From: Umbelopsis isabellina
Taxonomy: Eukaryota; Mucoromycota; Umbelopsidomycetes; Umbelopsidales; Umbelopsidaceae
Assembly (NCBI GenBank): GCA_016758905.1
Contig: JAEPQZ010000009.1
Location: 992,001 to 1,056,000, forward strand
Length of the DNA: 64,000 bases
Direction: 5' to 3'
Every line of letters starts with the position of its first letter. Within the stretch, counting starts at the first letter, position 1. Both the position numbers and the translations under genes were made by a program. Below, in pieces: positions 47,649 through 61,500 of this stretch. Under the pieces are notes generated by a model. The model was not told the origin of the DNA, did no database searches, and saw only the letters and a list, made by a program, of their open reading frames with translations.

Positions 47649-50600
47649 TTATCGGCGACCCTTTCGTTTCCAGTAAACTAGAACCAGGAAAGCAGCAATG
47701 TTGAAGATCCAGAACGCTACAATGATACCAAAGTTGCGCCATTTGTTGCTGGCAGACCATCCAAGTGTATTAAAGTAATCATTGCCTTCCTTATATGGGC
47801 AGTATCCACAGTTTGAAGTATCATTGGGGTTATCAATGTATCCAGGAGCGTTGGTAAGGAATTGTTGCGTATATTGCCCACATGTTTGACCTGCAGGAGG
47901 ATTGAAGAGATATAGATCACTTTCGCTGCAGTGCACCTGGAAACCATCCAATTCATTGACCGTCAAGCCTTCAATGTAATAATGGAACGGATCTGAAAAT
48001 GCGATAACAAGATTAGTTCTCGGCATTTGAAACTGCAGATGGCTATAAGTGTTTGAAAAGGCGCTTACCTAACCAATATACCCAAGAACTATAGAATTTG
48101 GGCATTGCGGAGGGACTTTGTACAAGACCAGCGAACAATATAAGGAACGTTATGAAAACAGGGTTCACGATGGAAGCTACGGTAGGACTTTCTGACACGG
48201 CGGCAATCAAGAAACCAAAGGATACAGCCCAGAACACAAACACTACCAAGAAGATGTAGAAGAAACCACATGCTTCAGCAGTGTTCTTCAAGCCAGCAGT
48301 CCAATAGAAACCACTCATGAACAATGCGCCAAGGACGATGATATAAGGCACTTCAACGAAGATGGATGATAACGCAAATGGAGCCCAACCATAGTACTTT
48401 GAGGCATATTCTCGACGGAACCATTGACGTTCAGTCATGAATTTTCTGAAGTAAAGAAAAAGAAAGTTAGCTTGATTACAAAGTCATATGCTAGCACTTG
48501 AGCATCTCCAACTTACGGTTGAGCCAGAATAATCAAAGTGTTGGCCATAATGAAGGTACCAAATAGAGCGAAAAGTCTGTTTTGAAGATCGGCAGCACTT
48601 GCTCCAAGCTTCCAGAAAGTGAAACCGGTCAAGAGCGAAGTGAACATGACATTAATAAGACGACCAAGATTATAATCAGGAGATCTCCAGTAGGCAATGC
48701 TCATACGTTCGAATACAAGACGGAATTGAACAGGGAACGATTGAGCATATCGAGTAGCGTGACGCTTATGATTAGGGTCCATATTTTGATGAATCTGTTC
48801 CAATTCATCAGTCAAAGCTTGTGCTTGAGGGGATTCGGCCCAGATATCGGCCCAATTTGCAGTGACTTTTCCAGCAGTACCAGCACCAACTACTTCCAGA
48901 ATATATTCAGCAGGATTGGCTTGAGGAGAGCATTTAGGGCCTCCGTTACTTTCAAAGTAGTTGATCATAGTACGAGCATCCTGTCCAATTTCTCCATAGT
49001 ATGCAGTGCGTCCACCTCGAACCAAAAGCAACAGATGATCAAAGTGTTCAAACAAAGTAGCAGAAGGTTGATGGATAGTACAGAGCACAGGCCATCCGCT
49101 GTCAGCTAACTTGCGAATGAAGCGGATGATGTTGAATGAGGATTGAGCATCTAGCCCAGAAGTGGGTTCGTCCAAGAACAAAAGTTTTGGTTTTCCAACG
49201 AGTTCGACACCAATTGTCAAACGCTTACGCTCTTCAACGGAGATACCAAAGCCGCTTTCTACTTCGCCAATTTGAGCATCAGCAATGTCTTTCATCTCCA
49301 GCAGATCGATAATTTGATCAACATAAGCGTCCTTCTCTGCTCTTGGTACATCAGCAGGTTGACGAAGATAAGCTGAAAATCGAAGTGCTTCACGCACAGT
49401 AGAAGCAGGTTGATGGACATCCATTTGTTCACAATAGCCTGTAACTCTCTCAAAATCGACACCCAAAGTTTCACCATTCATGTATTGTCTACCTTCAACG
49501 TCACCAATGGTCTTACGTTTAGCAAGAACATCAAGTAGTGTCGTTTTACCAGCACCAGAAGATCCCATCAAAGCGGTAAGATGACCAGGCTTGACAATGC
49601 CTGAGATATCATTCAATAGTTGAAGTTTTCCACCTTTGACCGGTACAGTGTAGTTGATATGTTGCCATGAGAAAGTGGTACCGTCAGCTACAGCTACAGC
49701 CTCTACCTCTTCCTCAATTGGACGAGTTTGGGTGGTCAGCAATGTTCTTGTAGTTTCCAGTTCTTCCTCAGTTTTAGGAACGGGAGCTTTTCCCTTGGCA
49801 TATACTTTGGTAAGCGGCCGTCCCTTGGTAACATTACCCCATTCCATGACAGCGCAACATGCAAGAGTGAAAAGAAGGAAGAATCCGACCAGAGCAACAA
49901 AATCGGGAGCCCACAATTGCCAAGTACCATAACTGTAAACCTTCCAAAGGTAAGCATCACCACTTACTGAAGTAGCGCCTGGTGAGCCGCCTTGAACGAG
50001 ACAGGCCTTATAAGCTTGATCGGTGTAACTTGGGCCGTATGGCACAGAACTTGATCCCTCGCAAGAATAGGACTGGCCTTGCATTTCGTTCGAGATAAGA
50101 ACCTTGAAAGCATAGGTAACAGGATCAATCCAGTATATCCACGACAGCCATGGGTGCATGTGACTGTACTGGATTTGATAACCAGTGTAAGTGAATACAC
50201 AGATCAAGGCCATACCAGCGAGCTGAGTGGCTACAAAGAAATTTGGAGAGACAGCACCGCAGAAACGGAAAAAGCCATTCATGGTCAGGTTGAGGAAGAA
50301 AATTGTAACCATGAAAGTAAAGTACTTTCCGGCATCAAGATCCAGACCCATCATGAAGTAAACGCAAAGCTGAAATATAATGACTTGAATTATACCGAGT
50401 GGAATATCCAGAATGACTTGAGCAATATAGAACGCCGAGGGGTGATAAAGTGCAAACTGCTTGTGTTTTTCGAGGACAGGTCGACCCATCATATACGCAA
50501 CCAATTGAGACTGGGAAGCTAGCGTATTGAATAGCGCACAGAAGAATAGTCCACCACCACGAGAGAAAGCACCAGTACCAGTGAGAGGCAGCATATAGAA

Positions 50601-52320
50601 GCAAGAAGCCATAATGAGACCTTGGAAGATCATTGTGCCGTAACGAGTATATAAAGCGAAGGGATCGCCTAGCACCAATTGATATTGGCGAATGGTCAAC
50701 GCTTTCACTTGTTGGTAGAAACTTGAGGTATAAGGAGACTTTAAACGAGTGTGTCGTTGATGCTCCTCCTTCATGGCGTCTTTGAAGCTTATGCTTGGCT
50801 TGCTGGCAGAAACCTCCTCTTCATATTGTGCCAGCTGCTTCATCATGTTTTGATGTATATCAGACTCCTTATAACGTTGCTCGAACCCATAGCAATCCAA
50901 GGGGACCTTGTCTTCGAATCCAGGTTTGATTTCACGTTCGAGCGGATTACACAATCCAGTCAAGAAATCAGGAGTTGATTTGCGATCAGGACAGAAGTAG
51001 CCCATGTCCTCAAAGTATGCCTTTGCATCAGTAGTAGGGCCAAAGTAGATAACACGACCCTCATCCAAGACCAGTAATTTATCAAACAGGTTGAAAATGC
51101 TGTCGGATGCTTGGTATAAAGAAGCGACAGTCGTGTTGTGGAAAATGTTGGTGATGATTCTCAATGAACGAACGTAATCGAGGGCGGATGACGCATCTAA
51201 GCCACGAGTTGAGCAATCCCAGCAGTTGATAGTACTGCGAGTGGTCATCTGTTCGGCAATGGATAAACGCTTACGTTCACCTCCGGAAAGACCGCGAACA
51301 AAAGCATTGCCAACGACGGTGTCCATCTGCTTGGTGAGACCCAACATATTTCCAAGTAGGTAAATGGTCTTGTTAATGAAATCTCCTCTTGATTGCTCTG
51401 GAAGTCGTTTTCCCGGAGTCTTATTTCTCAGAGCAAATTCCAGTGTTTGGCGAGTAGACAGTGTGGGATAGTTCATGTCCTCTTCGGAGTTGTAACAGAC
51501 TTCGCCACGGTAATGCTTATTGAATTCTTTGGACTCCATATCGCCATAGAATACATCTCCGTCAATCTCAGTGAAGGCAGCTCTCATACCAGAGAGAACA
51601 CGAAGCAAAGAGGTACATCCTGCACCAGGACGACCTAAGACAAGAAGCATTTCTCCATCCTTAACAAAACCAGTTTGATCATTAAGAATGATGCGTTCAC
51701 TTTTATTCTTGCGACCCCATTTCCAGAATTCGAACAAACTCTCAAAAGGTGAGATGATAGTTTTGATAGTGCTGGCATCTGCACCTTTGCCCTGTGTAAA
51801 ATAAATGTGAGTAAATTTTCAGTCGGTGTTGGTGGCGGATTTTCGCATGAATCAGTGGACTTCTTTTCATTAAGACCTACCTTGACTGTCAAATTTTTCC
51901 AGATCAAACCCAGTCGCTTATTTTTCAAGCCAGCGCTATCACGATCTTGAGAGATACCTTGCAGAAAATCTGTGAGATCGAAGACATCAGGGGATCCTTC
52001 TTCGACTTTGCCCTCCGTAGTCATCTTGCGACTGAGGTTGGTGAGCTCGCGGCTGAGTTCCTCATATTGGTGCATGGCGTCTGCATGGACATAACAGGTT
52101 AGTAAAAGCGGCACGTTTACCCTATCTTGGGCAACAATATTTTGAAAGATCACTTGCCGTTGACGTCCACGGCGTTTGCGTTCGATTCACCATAGCCACC
52201 ATTGCGTCCCAAAGACTCTGAATCGATAGCTGTATTGGTATCGCTATATGTTTGAGTCTCTATCTCATTGGGGTATTCACCCTGCCGTCCTTTTTCATTA
52301 TCCTCAACGTTGTGACTCAT
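47649..52320 (-). CDS. PDR-type ABC transporter 2 (ABCG full-size)
   Basis: Exons 52158-52320, 51881-52080, 48517-51791, 48069-48445 and 47649-47992, 1452 residues. Same (nucleotide-binding domain - membrane domain) twice layout as its neighbour. Both Walker and signature motifs are present, with the same PDR asymmetry: GRPGAGCTS in domain 1, GSSGAGKTT in domain 2, ISVEERKRLT degenerate in domain 2. The first intron (52081-52157) has a GC donor (GCAAGT) and a TACTAAC branch site. Only this join continues the frame and aligns with ANAV--DAMHQYEEL, paralogous to NAVNIESAMTNYEEL in transporter 1. Two further introns in the 3' part are absent from transporter 1. The start ATG (52320) opens an Asp/Glu/Asn-rich N-terminus like that of its neighbour. 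Substrates are unknown. The pair probably arose by tandem duplication, and divergence looks considerable. Confidence 0.96.
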
Positions 52321-53822
52321 TCTTATCGTTTAAGAGTACGTCTTATTGAGAATGAAGAAAAATCTTAAAAGTCAAACGTTGAAAGAATAAAAAGATCTGA
52401 TGGGACAGGGATAGTCGAGGTATTTAAGTTAAATTTTCGATGGTCTTTAAACTAGGGTTCTAATTGTTCTTATTGGCTCGGAAAGATACTACCGTGGCGT
52501 GCTGTTCGATGCTCACCGTGGTTTCTAATCAGCTGCGGCTACATTGGGTCACTATGTCAAAATTTTGCCACCGATAATGGGGCTCCCTCGCTGCAATTGG
52601 ATAAATATGGACACTAGATCTTAGCCTTTGCATACCTTGATTATTATTGCATGTTTTCTTTGCAAAATTTATCAACCTGGTCTGCTTTAAATCGCAGAAA
52701 TCCAGGTGAAACTCGCTCGAGTTTTTTTGGTCAATGGTGGCATTGGCAATGGCTGTAAATTTTTTCTTTTTGAATTCCAGCCAGATTTTTCTTATCAGAC
52801 AATTGCTTGGCTGGTCGGCTCACGGAGATATATCGGTAAAATTTATCCGCAATAACACAATAGATATACAAAAAGTCACTGTTGATTATTAAGAATACCA
52901 AAGCACTCTTTAACAATTTTTGCGTGATCTTTGAGATATTTGCTTATCATAGGTTTAAGTTCAGGAGCTCTATAAATCTTGGATCGCCATCAAATCTTTG
53001 CCCAGTAAGGCTGAGTAATCATTCGACGAAGACAGTCATCCATTATACTATAAGCATATTACTGGGCAATAGCTGAGTGGCGTATAATTAGCACAGCCTA
53101 GCTCGTGCTTGACCGACGAACCGAACGGCCCTTCTAACCATGGGCCTGATTATCGGGCCGCGCTCATCCAATGTGACGGATGAATATTCTATTTCCTTGG
53201 GATGTTTGTCAATTTCGGCGCACTAGAGTAATGATCAAACTTTAGCAAAGATGATACTAGATTATAGCTCATTTGCGTCCACGCCCTTTTTTTTTTTGTG
53301 GCTATTTTCAAGACATTGAGTTTGCTTCTTCAATTCAAAACGAGTCATGATTATCTAAAATTTAGCTCTGCTTGACAGACACAATCTTGTCTCAACTGGA
53401 ACACTACTGTTAATGCCGGGATACAAGGCCATGAAATGTGGAGCAATGTATGAATTGTCTCTATCATGCAAAAGATACATTCAATATTAATCAGAGTTGC
53501 CATTGGCAACTGGTGCTGTTACCTTTCAAGTGCACGTGGAGCACAAAATAAATTTCCCAAATTCATTCAATTCAATTAGGTGGAAATTTTGATACCGACC
53601 AAGTAGACTGTTCATTGTCTATGCAGATTGTCACAAATAATGGTTACCATTGTAAGTGTCCGATAATTCAATTTATTTCAGTAGACCGAACCTATTTGCG
53701 GCTGCTATAAGAAGAGTAAATAAATAAATCGAATCGCCATATAACTCTCGATTGTTCCTTTCATCATCAACAAAAATTTCTTTGATTTCAGCTTGAATTT
53801 ATCCCAAGTACTTACATAAAAG
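52321..53822. other. Divergent intergenic region ABC transporter 2/DAHP synthase
   Basis: 1.5 kb between divergent starts. AT-rich with short open frames only. No gene, repeat family or clear regulatory motif was recognised. Confidence 0.55.
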
Positions 53823-55182
<1,360 letters not shown>

Positions 55183-55506
55183 TCATAAACCCACACAGAA
55201 AAACTCGTGTGTTTGAACAATTTCCTTTTGTTTCCTTTTTGCTCGTATTTTGAGAAGACGTCTTTCTATATTGAGTTATTCGGACTTGTAATAAAGTCAA
55301 TAGATCAATCAATTGCTTCATAAGAATAAGGCTAAGAGTAGGAATATGGAAGTGAGGGAGCAAGCTGGGCCATGCCCCTGCATCACCTTTTATGGTAAAT
55401 GTGCTCGCGACGGAGAGCACGAGGCTAATTTTTGGGTAATTCATATATAAACTCCCCGCTTTCCTCTGCATGGCGTTGTTAAAATTATTACAGTTACGGA
55501 ACAAAA
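55183..55506. other. Intergenic DAHP synthase / GDI
   Basis: 324 bases holding the DAHP synthase polyadenylation signal (AATAAA at 55290) and the GDI promoter and leader. No gene. Confidence 0.6.
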
Positions 55507-57259
55507 ATGGTGAGAGCTTGTCAACTTTAGTCGCAAGGCCGGTAATGAACAACTACTAAAACAGCGCCCTTTCGTTGATGCTTTATAAGGATGAAGAATA
55601 TGATGTTATTGTCTTGGGTACAGGTCTCACTGAATGTATCCTTTCTGGACTCCTGTCAGTAGACGGCAAGAAAGTCCTTCACATGGATCGAAATGACTAT
55701 TATGGAGGAGAGTCAGCATCTCTTAATCTGACACAGGTAAAGTTATAATGGCAACCAAAGCAATTCCCTTTGGCCTTTGCTGGTCAGTGGCCGATTCGCT
55801 CGCATATTAACACTTGATCTCGTATTTAGATGACTAAAAAGTTCGGTCCAGATGCCAAAACATTAGAGGGTCATAGAGACCGAGACTTCAACGTTGATTT
55901 GGTGCCCAAATTCATGATGGCCAATGGAGAAATCGTTCGCTTTCTCACTCACACCGGTGTTACTCGCTATTTAGAATTCAAGCAAATTAGTGGATCTTTT
56001 GTGTACAAGGACGGAAAGATATTCCGTGTGCCTGCGTCAGAAAAGGAGGCAGTTACATCCTCGCTCCTAGGATTAATGGAAAAGCGTAGAGTGCAAAAAT
56101 TCTTTGAGTTCATTCAAAACTGGCAAGAAGTCGATTCATCAACCCATCAAGGTAAGGTATCACAGATGATTCAAAAAGCTCCGAAAGATTGGCTCATGTA
56201 TACGGCTAGGTCTTGATCTGGACAAGAATACTATGAGTGAGGTTTATGATAAGTTTAGTTTGGAAGCTGATGCTAGAGAATTCATCGGTATGTTACAATC
56301 GCACGCATGAATAGTGATGGCAAGTTGTTAGTTGACATTTGGCTCCATCAAGGTCACGCCATGGCTTTGCACTTGGATGATGAATACCTTAATCAACCAG
56401 CGCGGGAGACGGTCGATAAGATAATTTTGTATGTTGGTTCAGTTGCCCGCTACGGCAAGAGCCCCTACATATATCCCTTGTATGGTCTTGGAGAACTTCC
56501 ACAGTCCTTTGCAAGGTGTGTTAGCAGTGTCGTGATAAATCTTAGGTCGCATGCTTATGTCCTGACGCTCTAATGTTGACAGATTGAGTGCTATTTATGG
56601 AGGAACTTACATGCTGGACAAGCCCGTGACCGAAATTGTCTATGAAAATGGCGTTGCTATTGGTGTTCGCTCAGAAGATGTGGTTGCCAAAGCCAAAAGC
56701 ATCATCTGTGATCCTTCATATGCAGCTGAAAAGGTCAAGAAAGTGGGATCCACTGTTCGTGCAATCTGCTTCTTAGACCATCCTATTGAAGGGACAGGAG
56801 ATGCCAATTCTTCACAAATTGTAATTCCACAAAAGCAAGTGGGACGAAAGCATGATATATATGTTGCTAGCGTCTCTACCACACATAATGTTTGTCCAAA
56901 GGACATGTATCTGGCAATCGTCAGCACCATTGTAGAAACCGATGATCCCGAACAGGAAATTGCTCCTGGACTGCACTTACTAGGAAAGATTCGCAACAAG
57001 TAAGTTACACTGAAGAAGAATTACAATTATGAGCAATAATGTGTGAATTAACCCAAATTACTTCAATAGGTTTATCAGCATTTCCTCTTTAGAAGAGCCG
57101 GTTGACGATGGAGCTGATTCTAATGTGTTTATTTCTCGTTCATACGATGCAACTTCTCACTTTGAAACCGTTTGTGATGATGTAAAGAGCCTTTATAAGA
57201 GAGTAACAGGCAATGATTTGGTGCTTAAGCAAAGAGCTACACTGGAGCAAAGCGATTAG
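55507..57259 (+). CDS. GDI1: Rab GDP-dissociation inhibitor
   Basis: Exons 55507-55509, 55590-55736, 55830-56151, 56210-56287, 56353-56515, 56583-56999 and 57070-57259, 439 residues. Cytosolic protein that extracts GDP-bound prenylated Rab GTPases from membranes and recycles them. Conserved GDI/REP signatures are readable: [65 protein letters not shown] and [20 protein letters not shown]. The first exon is probably just ATG followed by GTGAGAG, spliced to an exon opening GATGAAGAATATGATG, giving MDEEYDV, the exact usual GDI start. Without that splice an ATG at 55578 would give [10 protein letters not shown], also open, so the start is not fully settled. Only 110 bases separate its stop from the PDCD5 start. 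Confidence 0.93.
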
Positions 57260-57369
57260 ATAGCTTCTTAGACAAAAATTTCGTATACCGTTTCAATATC
57301 AGAGCTTTAATAAAAAATGAATAGGCGAAAAAAAATCAAGAGCGGATATTGGAATTTTGCCTTGTCAAC

Positions 57370-58148
57370 ATGGATGACGACGAATTGCAAGCTATAAGGG
57401 CGAGAAGATTAGCGGAATTGCAGGGTCAGCAAGTATGTTAAGCTTTGATTAGAAGAGTCATGGTAGCAGAGATTGTGTATAATAACCCTGTCTTCGTATA
57501 AGGGAGGATCTGGTGGATCACCTTCCAGAAATGCCCCAGGCGCCGGTGGTAGTAGCAAGGAGAACGAAGAACAGAAAAGGTATAGTACTTTTCACTGGGA
57601 TATCAAACATGTGTGTCGGATGCATGGAGTGCTTTGATCTTGCGATGTTGAGGACTGAGCTGAATATCAAACCCAACACATATTTTCTCTAGTGATATGG
57701 AGGAAGCACGCAGAACCATGCTTGTTCAAATTTTAGATAACGATGCGCGCGAACGTTGTAAGTCTGATCCTAGCATGCTTGAATTCGTTCGCTTAGAACA
57801 ACAAAAGGATGATCAGTAGCCAGATTACTAAACTGCACTTTTAAAAATAATTCCAGTGGCGAGAATTCATATGGTCAAAGCCGACAAGGCGCGGGCAGTT
57901 GAAGACTTGCTCATCCGCATGGCACAGTCTGGTCAACTTCGAAGCAAAGTTTCCGAGAAACAACTTATTGACCTTCTCGGTCAACTCAATCAACAAGATG
58001 CAGGAGCATCGCAGACCAAGATAGTGGTAAGTAAAACAATTCCTATATAGTACTGTTGATATTTCTGGTTGCATAACACCATTTGCTTGGTATATAGTAT
58101 AATCGTCGCAGATTCGATGACGACAGCGATGATGACTACGACTTGTAG
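57370..58148 (+). CDS. PDCD5: PDCD5 (programmed cell death 5) homologue
   Basis: Exons 57370-57432, 57503-57579, 57693-57757, 57857-58026 and 58098-58148, 141 residues. Small helical protein conserved in archaea and eukaryotes, linked in animals to apoptosis and the TIP60 complex, and in general to nucleic acid or chaperonin binding. The N-terminal helix MDDDELQAIRARRLAELQGQ leads into a Gly/Ser-rich stretch (22-40). The core DMEEARRTMLVQILDNDARER, LARIHMVKADKARAVEDLLI and RSKVSEKQLIDLLGQL follows, and the acidic tail FDDDSDDDYDL is typical. It lies on the same strand as GDI with a very short gap, so the two transcripts may overlap or share a promoter region. AATAAA lies at 58172. Confidence 0.95.
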
Positions 58149-59496
58149 TTTACCCCTGAAAAGAAACAGATAATAAAAGAGACATATCCATCTTAAAAAA
58201 CTCAAAGCTATACAAGGTTTGCATAATCGATGTTCTCAAAAAAAAAATCGAACAATCCGCGAGAAATCTTTTCCAATGTATAATTGTGAGGGGGAGATCG
58301 TTTGGGGCTTTTTTTACATCGAAGATCTGCGGAATTTCTTTGTCGTGAAATTAGAGACATTGAGATGGGCATCGATCTAAAAGAAGGCAGAAGATGCGAT
58401 GGTCAAAACGATTTACTCCTGGCTCAATGATCTGTAATTTTACAAACCATGATAATCGGCAAAGCAAAGCTTTCGTATGTACCGATACGGCAATAAGTGG
58501 CGATTCCATCGAGAGAAATTTCTCGATTGAAAATGAGCTTTTGACCTGATTTGCATCGGTACCTGGGCAGGGCATTTGTCAGGAAGACACATATACGGAG
58601 CTGCAAATAAGCTATTGTAGAAACTTCGCGTCCAACAAAGCGGCTAGAATATCCAATATGTAACCTGTGTAATTTAGTACACTCATGGTATTTTACTGCC
58701 GTCATCTTCGAAACGTCTTAATCCATATGTGCTTTTGCCCCTCGAATAGCGTCTCACAAAATTCCTACTATGGACGTTTGTACCATTGCCAATAACGCCC
58801 CTCTCGTCATGCTAAATGGCCAACAACTCCGATCAGCTCAGAACAATTGGATGAAAAAGGAAGAGCAAGAGATTTTTGTTGTTTTTTGCGCGGTAATTTG
58901 CATAGAAACGATCTAGCCATTCCTTTACGTTATGCCAAGGAACGCTCACGTGTACATTGTTTTGCTATTTTTCAAACCACAGCTCTCAAGTTGCCAATGC
59001 ATTCATTGAGACTACTATTATGGGAAGTATGAATATCAGTCGATAATCGAGATATATTCTTCATAACACACAGGAAAAAGAAATCAACAAGTGGGCTTTG
59101 TGAAACTTGCATTCCGCAGCCACCAATTTCGGATTTCCCTGGAAAGAACACACTTACTTGTGAAGGCGATCGTCGCCGAAAAATGGGAACGCCAAGGATA
59201 CATTTTGCTTTGCAAACATCTTCTAGCTTGAAAAGTATAAGGAACATTTTGGCGTATTTTTTCACTTGACTTATTGGTAAAGAAATAGTGGGGAATTGGG
59301 AAATACCTTTGCAATTGTGGTGATGCCATATTTTTCCCTTTTAGCCCATCAAGAGAAACAGTGGGGGTTAATCCTAGTGACCATTCGGTATCACTTGCCA
59401 CTTCGAGAAATTCCGTCATCGTGCTTTTTGACAAGACATAAATTGAGCGGTGGTCGATGAACATCCAGGACGCTTACCTGTTCTCTTTTACATCCA
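58149..59496. other. Intergenic, 1.35 kb
   Basis: No supported gene. The PDCD5 polyadenylation signal is at 58172. Short open frames near 58770-59030 look coding-like in places but show no consistent splice or family motif. The last part is the fasciclin promoter. Confidence 0.55.
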
Positions 59497-60706
59497 ATGC
59501 ATTTCAAGATTGCTGCCCTTGCTACTGCCGCTCTTGCCGGTTCTGCCCTTGCTCAGAGTGGAAACTCTATCACCGATCTCATCGGTAGCAACTCTGATTT
59601 GAGTACCCTTGCTGCCTTGCTCACCAATGGCACATTCGGTAACTTCTCTAGCATTACCACTACCTTGAGCAACAGCACCAATGGAAACTGGACCATCTTT
59701 GCTCCATCCAACAGGTAAATTTGAATTTGTTTTGCATCTAATACTTCTGGATTGAAAGCTGACAAAAGTGCTACAAAGTGCTTTCGAAGGAGTTCAAATC
59801 ACAAACAACACAGACTTGTCTAGCATTCTCAGCTACCACATTGTAAACGGAACCCACGAGGCTTCATCTTTCAACAGTGGTGCCAACATTGTTGCCACCA
59901 ACTTGACTAACAGCACCTATGATATGTTCCCATCCGGTGGTGTTCCCGTCAATGTTATGGTTAGCGGTAAGAATGTTGCTGTCTACCACGGTGTTGACTA
60001 TGCCAATGTCACCTCCGCCGACAACTCTGCTAGCAATGGTGTTGTTCACATCATTAACGCTGTAAGTGCCATTTCTTTTCTAAATTTATATATATGTGTA
60101 ACCTGGGTTATTAAACTGTCGTGCTTTTATCAGGTTTTGATGCCACCCATGAGTGTCAACAACACTGCCCTCCAAGCCAAGTTGGACAAGTTCGTCAACG
60201 CTTTGAACAGCACCAACAGCACAGACGGTATCAACTCAAAGAAGGGAATCACCATCTTTGCTCCTAATGACGATGCGTTCTCTTCTGCTGACTTGTCAAA
60301 GTTCAACTCCTCTCAATTGGCCAACATCCTTGCTTACCATGTCGTTGAAGGCTTGTGGTTCAGCTCCAATTTGACCAACATGACCTCTCCTATGAACATC
60401 ACCACCGAGGCTGGAAGCAATCTCACTATTGATGCCTCCTCTGCCAGTTCTGTCAAGCTCACTGACACCTCTGGAAACGAGACTGCTCACATTGTCAAGA
60501 CCGATATCTTGACTGACAATGGTGTTATTCATATCATCGACACTGTTCTCATTCCTGCAGTGAATGCTAGCTCTGTTCCCACCAACAGCACCAATATCAC
60601 TAACAGCCAGTCTGGTGTTGGCTCTCTCATCTACGGAAACAATGACGTGAGCTTGGTGGCCGTCTCATTGACTGTCATGTCTGCTCTCTTTGCATTGATG
60701 TTGTAA
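59497..60706 (+). CDS. GPI-anchored fasciclin (FAS1) domain protein
   Basis: Exons 59497-59714, 59779-60061 and 60134-60706, 357 residues. Cell-surface adhesion-like protein. Signal peptide MHFKIAALATAALAGSALA (about 1-19). Two FAS1 domains follow, each with the TIFAP(S/N) motif (WTIFAPSN about 65-72 and ITIFAPND in domain 2), the YH motif (SYHIVNG, AYHVVEG) and the terminal NGV(V/I)HII signature. Many N-X-S/T sites suggest heavy glycosylation. The C-terminus is a hydrophobic stretch (SLVAVSLTVMSALFALML) after a polar spacer, typical of a GPI signal. The first intron acceptor that fits is the CAAAG at 59774-59778, which restores APSN-SAFEG. The second intron (72 bases) has no stop in frame, so retention would add 24 residues. 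A role in adhesion or cell-wall interaction is inference. Confidence 0.93.
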
Positions 60707-61500
60707 AAAATTTAAAACCGAACTGTTATATTGGCCCTATATTCTCTTATTACAAAGCAAATTTAATTATCCAAAAATATATCAACATTTTATATAATTG
60801 AACATCATTTGTGTGTGTTTGTTGCCAAATGGGAGTCAAATAGATGCTTTAAAATGCACCGGTCTTCATCATATCGGCCCGCTTCTCATTTTTCTATCAT
60901 AGAACGATTGAGTTTATCACGCTTTTTGGTCATTCTGGGTCATAAGATACGCTCATGAAACTTACTTTGGCCTTATGTGCTTTCTGCTCCTCTCGCTTTT
61001 CATGTTTTGACTTGGGCCGGTTTTTGTCGACCTTTGCTGCATCGTTTTCTTTTGGAACGTGTTTCTTAGGCATAGTTCAAGCGTATATGACAACTCTGAC
61101 CTCTTATGTCGGTGGCCGCCGATGGCAAGCTTTTTATATGCAAGTCAAAATCATGCGAGAGGTTTCAAATAGAGAAAATATAACATGGGCAATTTGGCGC
61201 AAACCCCCCCCCCCCGGAAAAAACAATCGGCCATCGCAGATCATCGCACATAGAGAGATGATTAAATTAAGTTTGTGTGTGCTTTATAACAATGGTTTGA
61301 TACAACCTACAATGGTACATTATTGTAAATTGCATAAACTATTCCAACTTGTGATGGATATAAAAATAACAGGTTCGTTTTGTAAAAATGGGTCAGGAAA
61401 TCATTACGAAAAGTGTATGTGAAACACCAGCGGTCTTGTGTTGCAACTCTAATGTATTTTCGGCTCAGTACCTTGAGGCGATTGGCATGACAGTACCTTT
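60707..61500. other. Convergent intergenic region fasciclin/beta-propeller protein
   Basis: 794 bases. Contains a run of 12 C at 61204-61215 in a stretch with open frame 60955-61422 that has no family match. 3' ends of both genes. Confidence 0.55.
61204..61215. repeat. Poly-C tract (12 C)
   Basis: Uninterrupted C run in the intergenic region, next to GGAAAAAAC. A simple repeat of unknown relevance and also a likely sequencing trouble spot. Confidence 0.85.

Noticed and set aside
55578-55589. Unspliced GDI start giving [10 protein letters not shown]
   Set aside because: Open, but the spliced ATG-only exon restores the conserved MDEEYDV start. Kept as an alternative, not as the main call.
58770-59032. 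Coding-like short frames with a possible GTAATT donor between PDCD5 and fasciclin
   Set aside because: Frames stop quickly, the donor is weak and no family motif appears.
60955-61422. 156-codon plus-strand open frame containing a poly-C run
   Set aside because: Contains simple-sequence C tract, lies in a convergent 3' gap, and no family or splice support.
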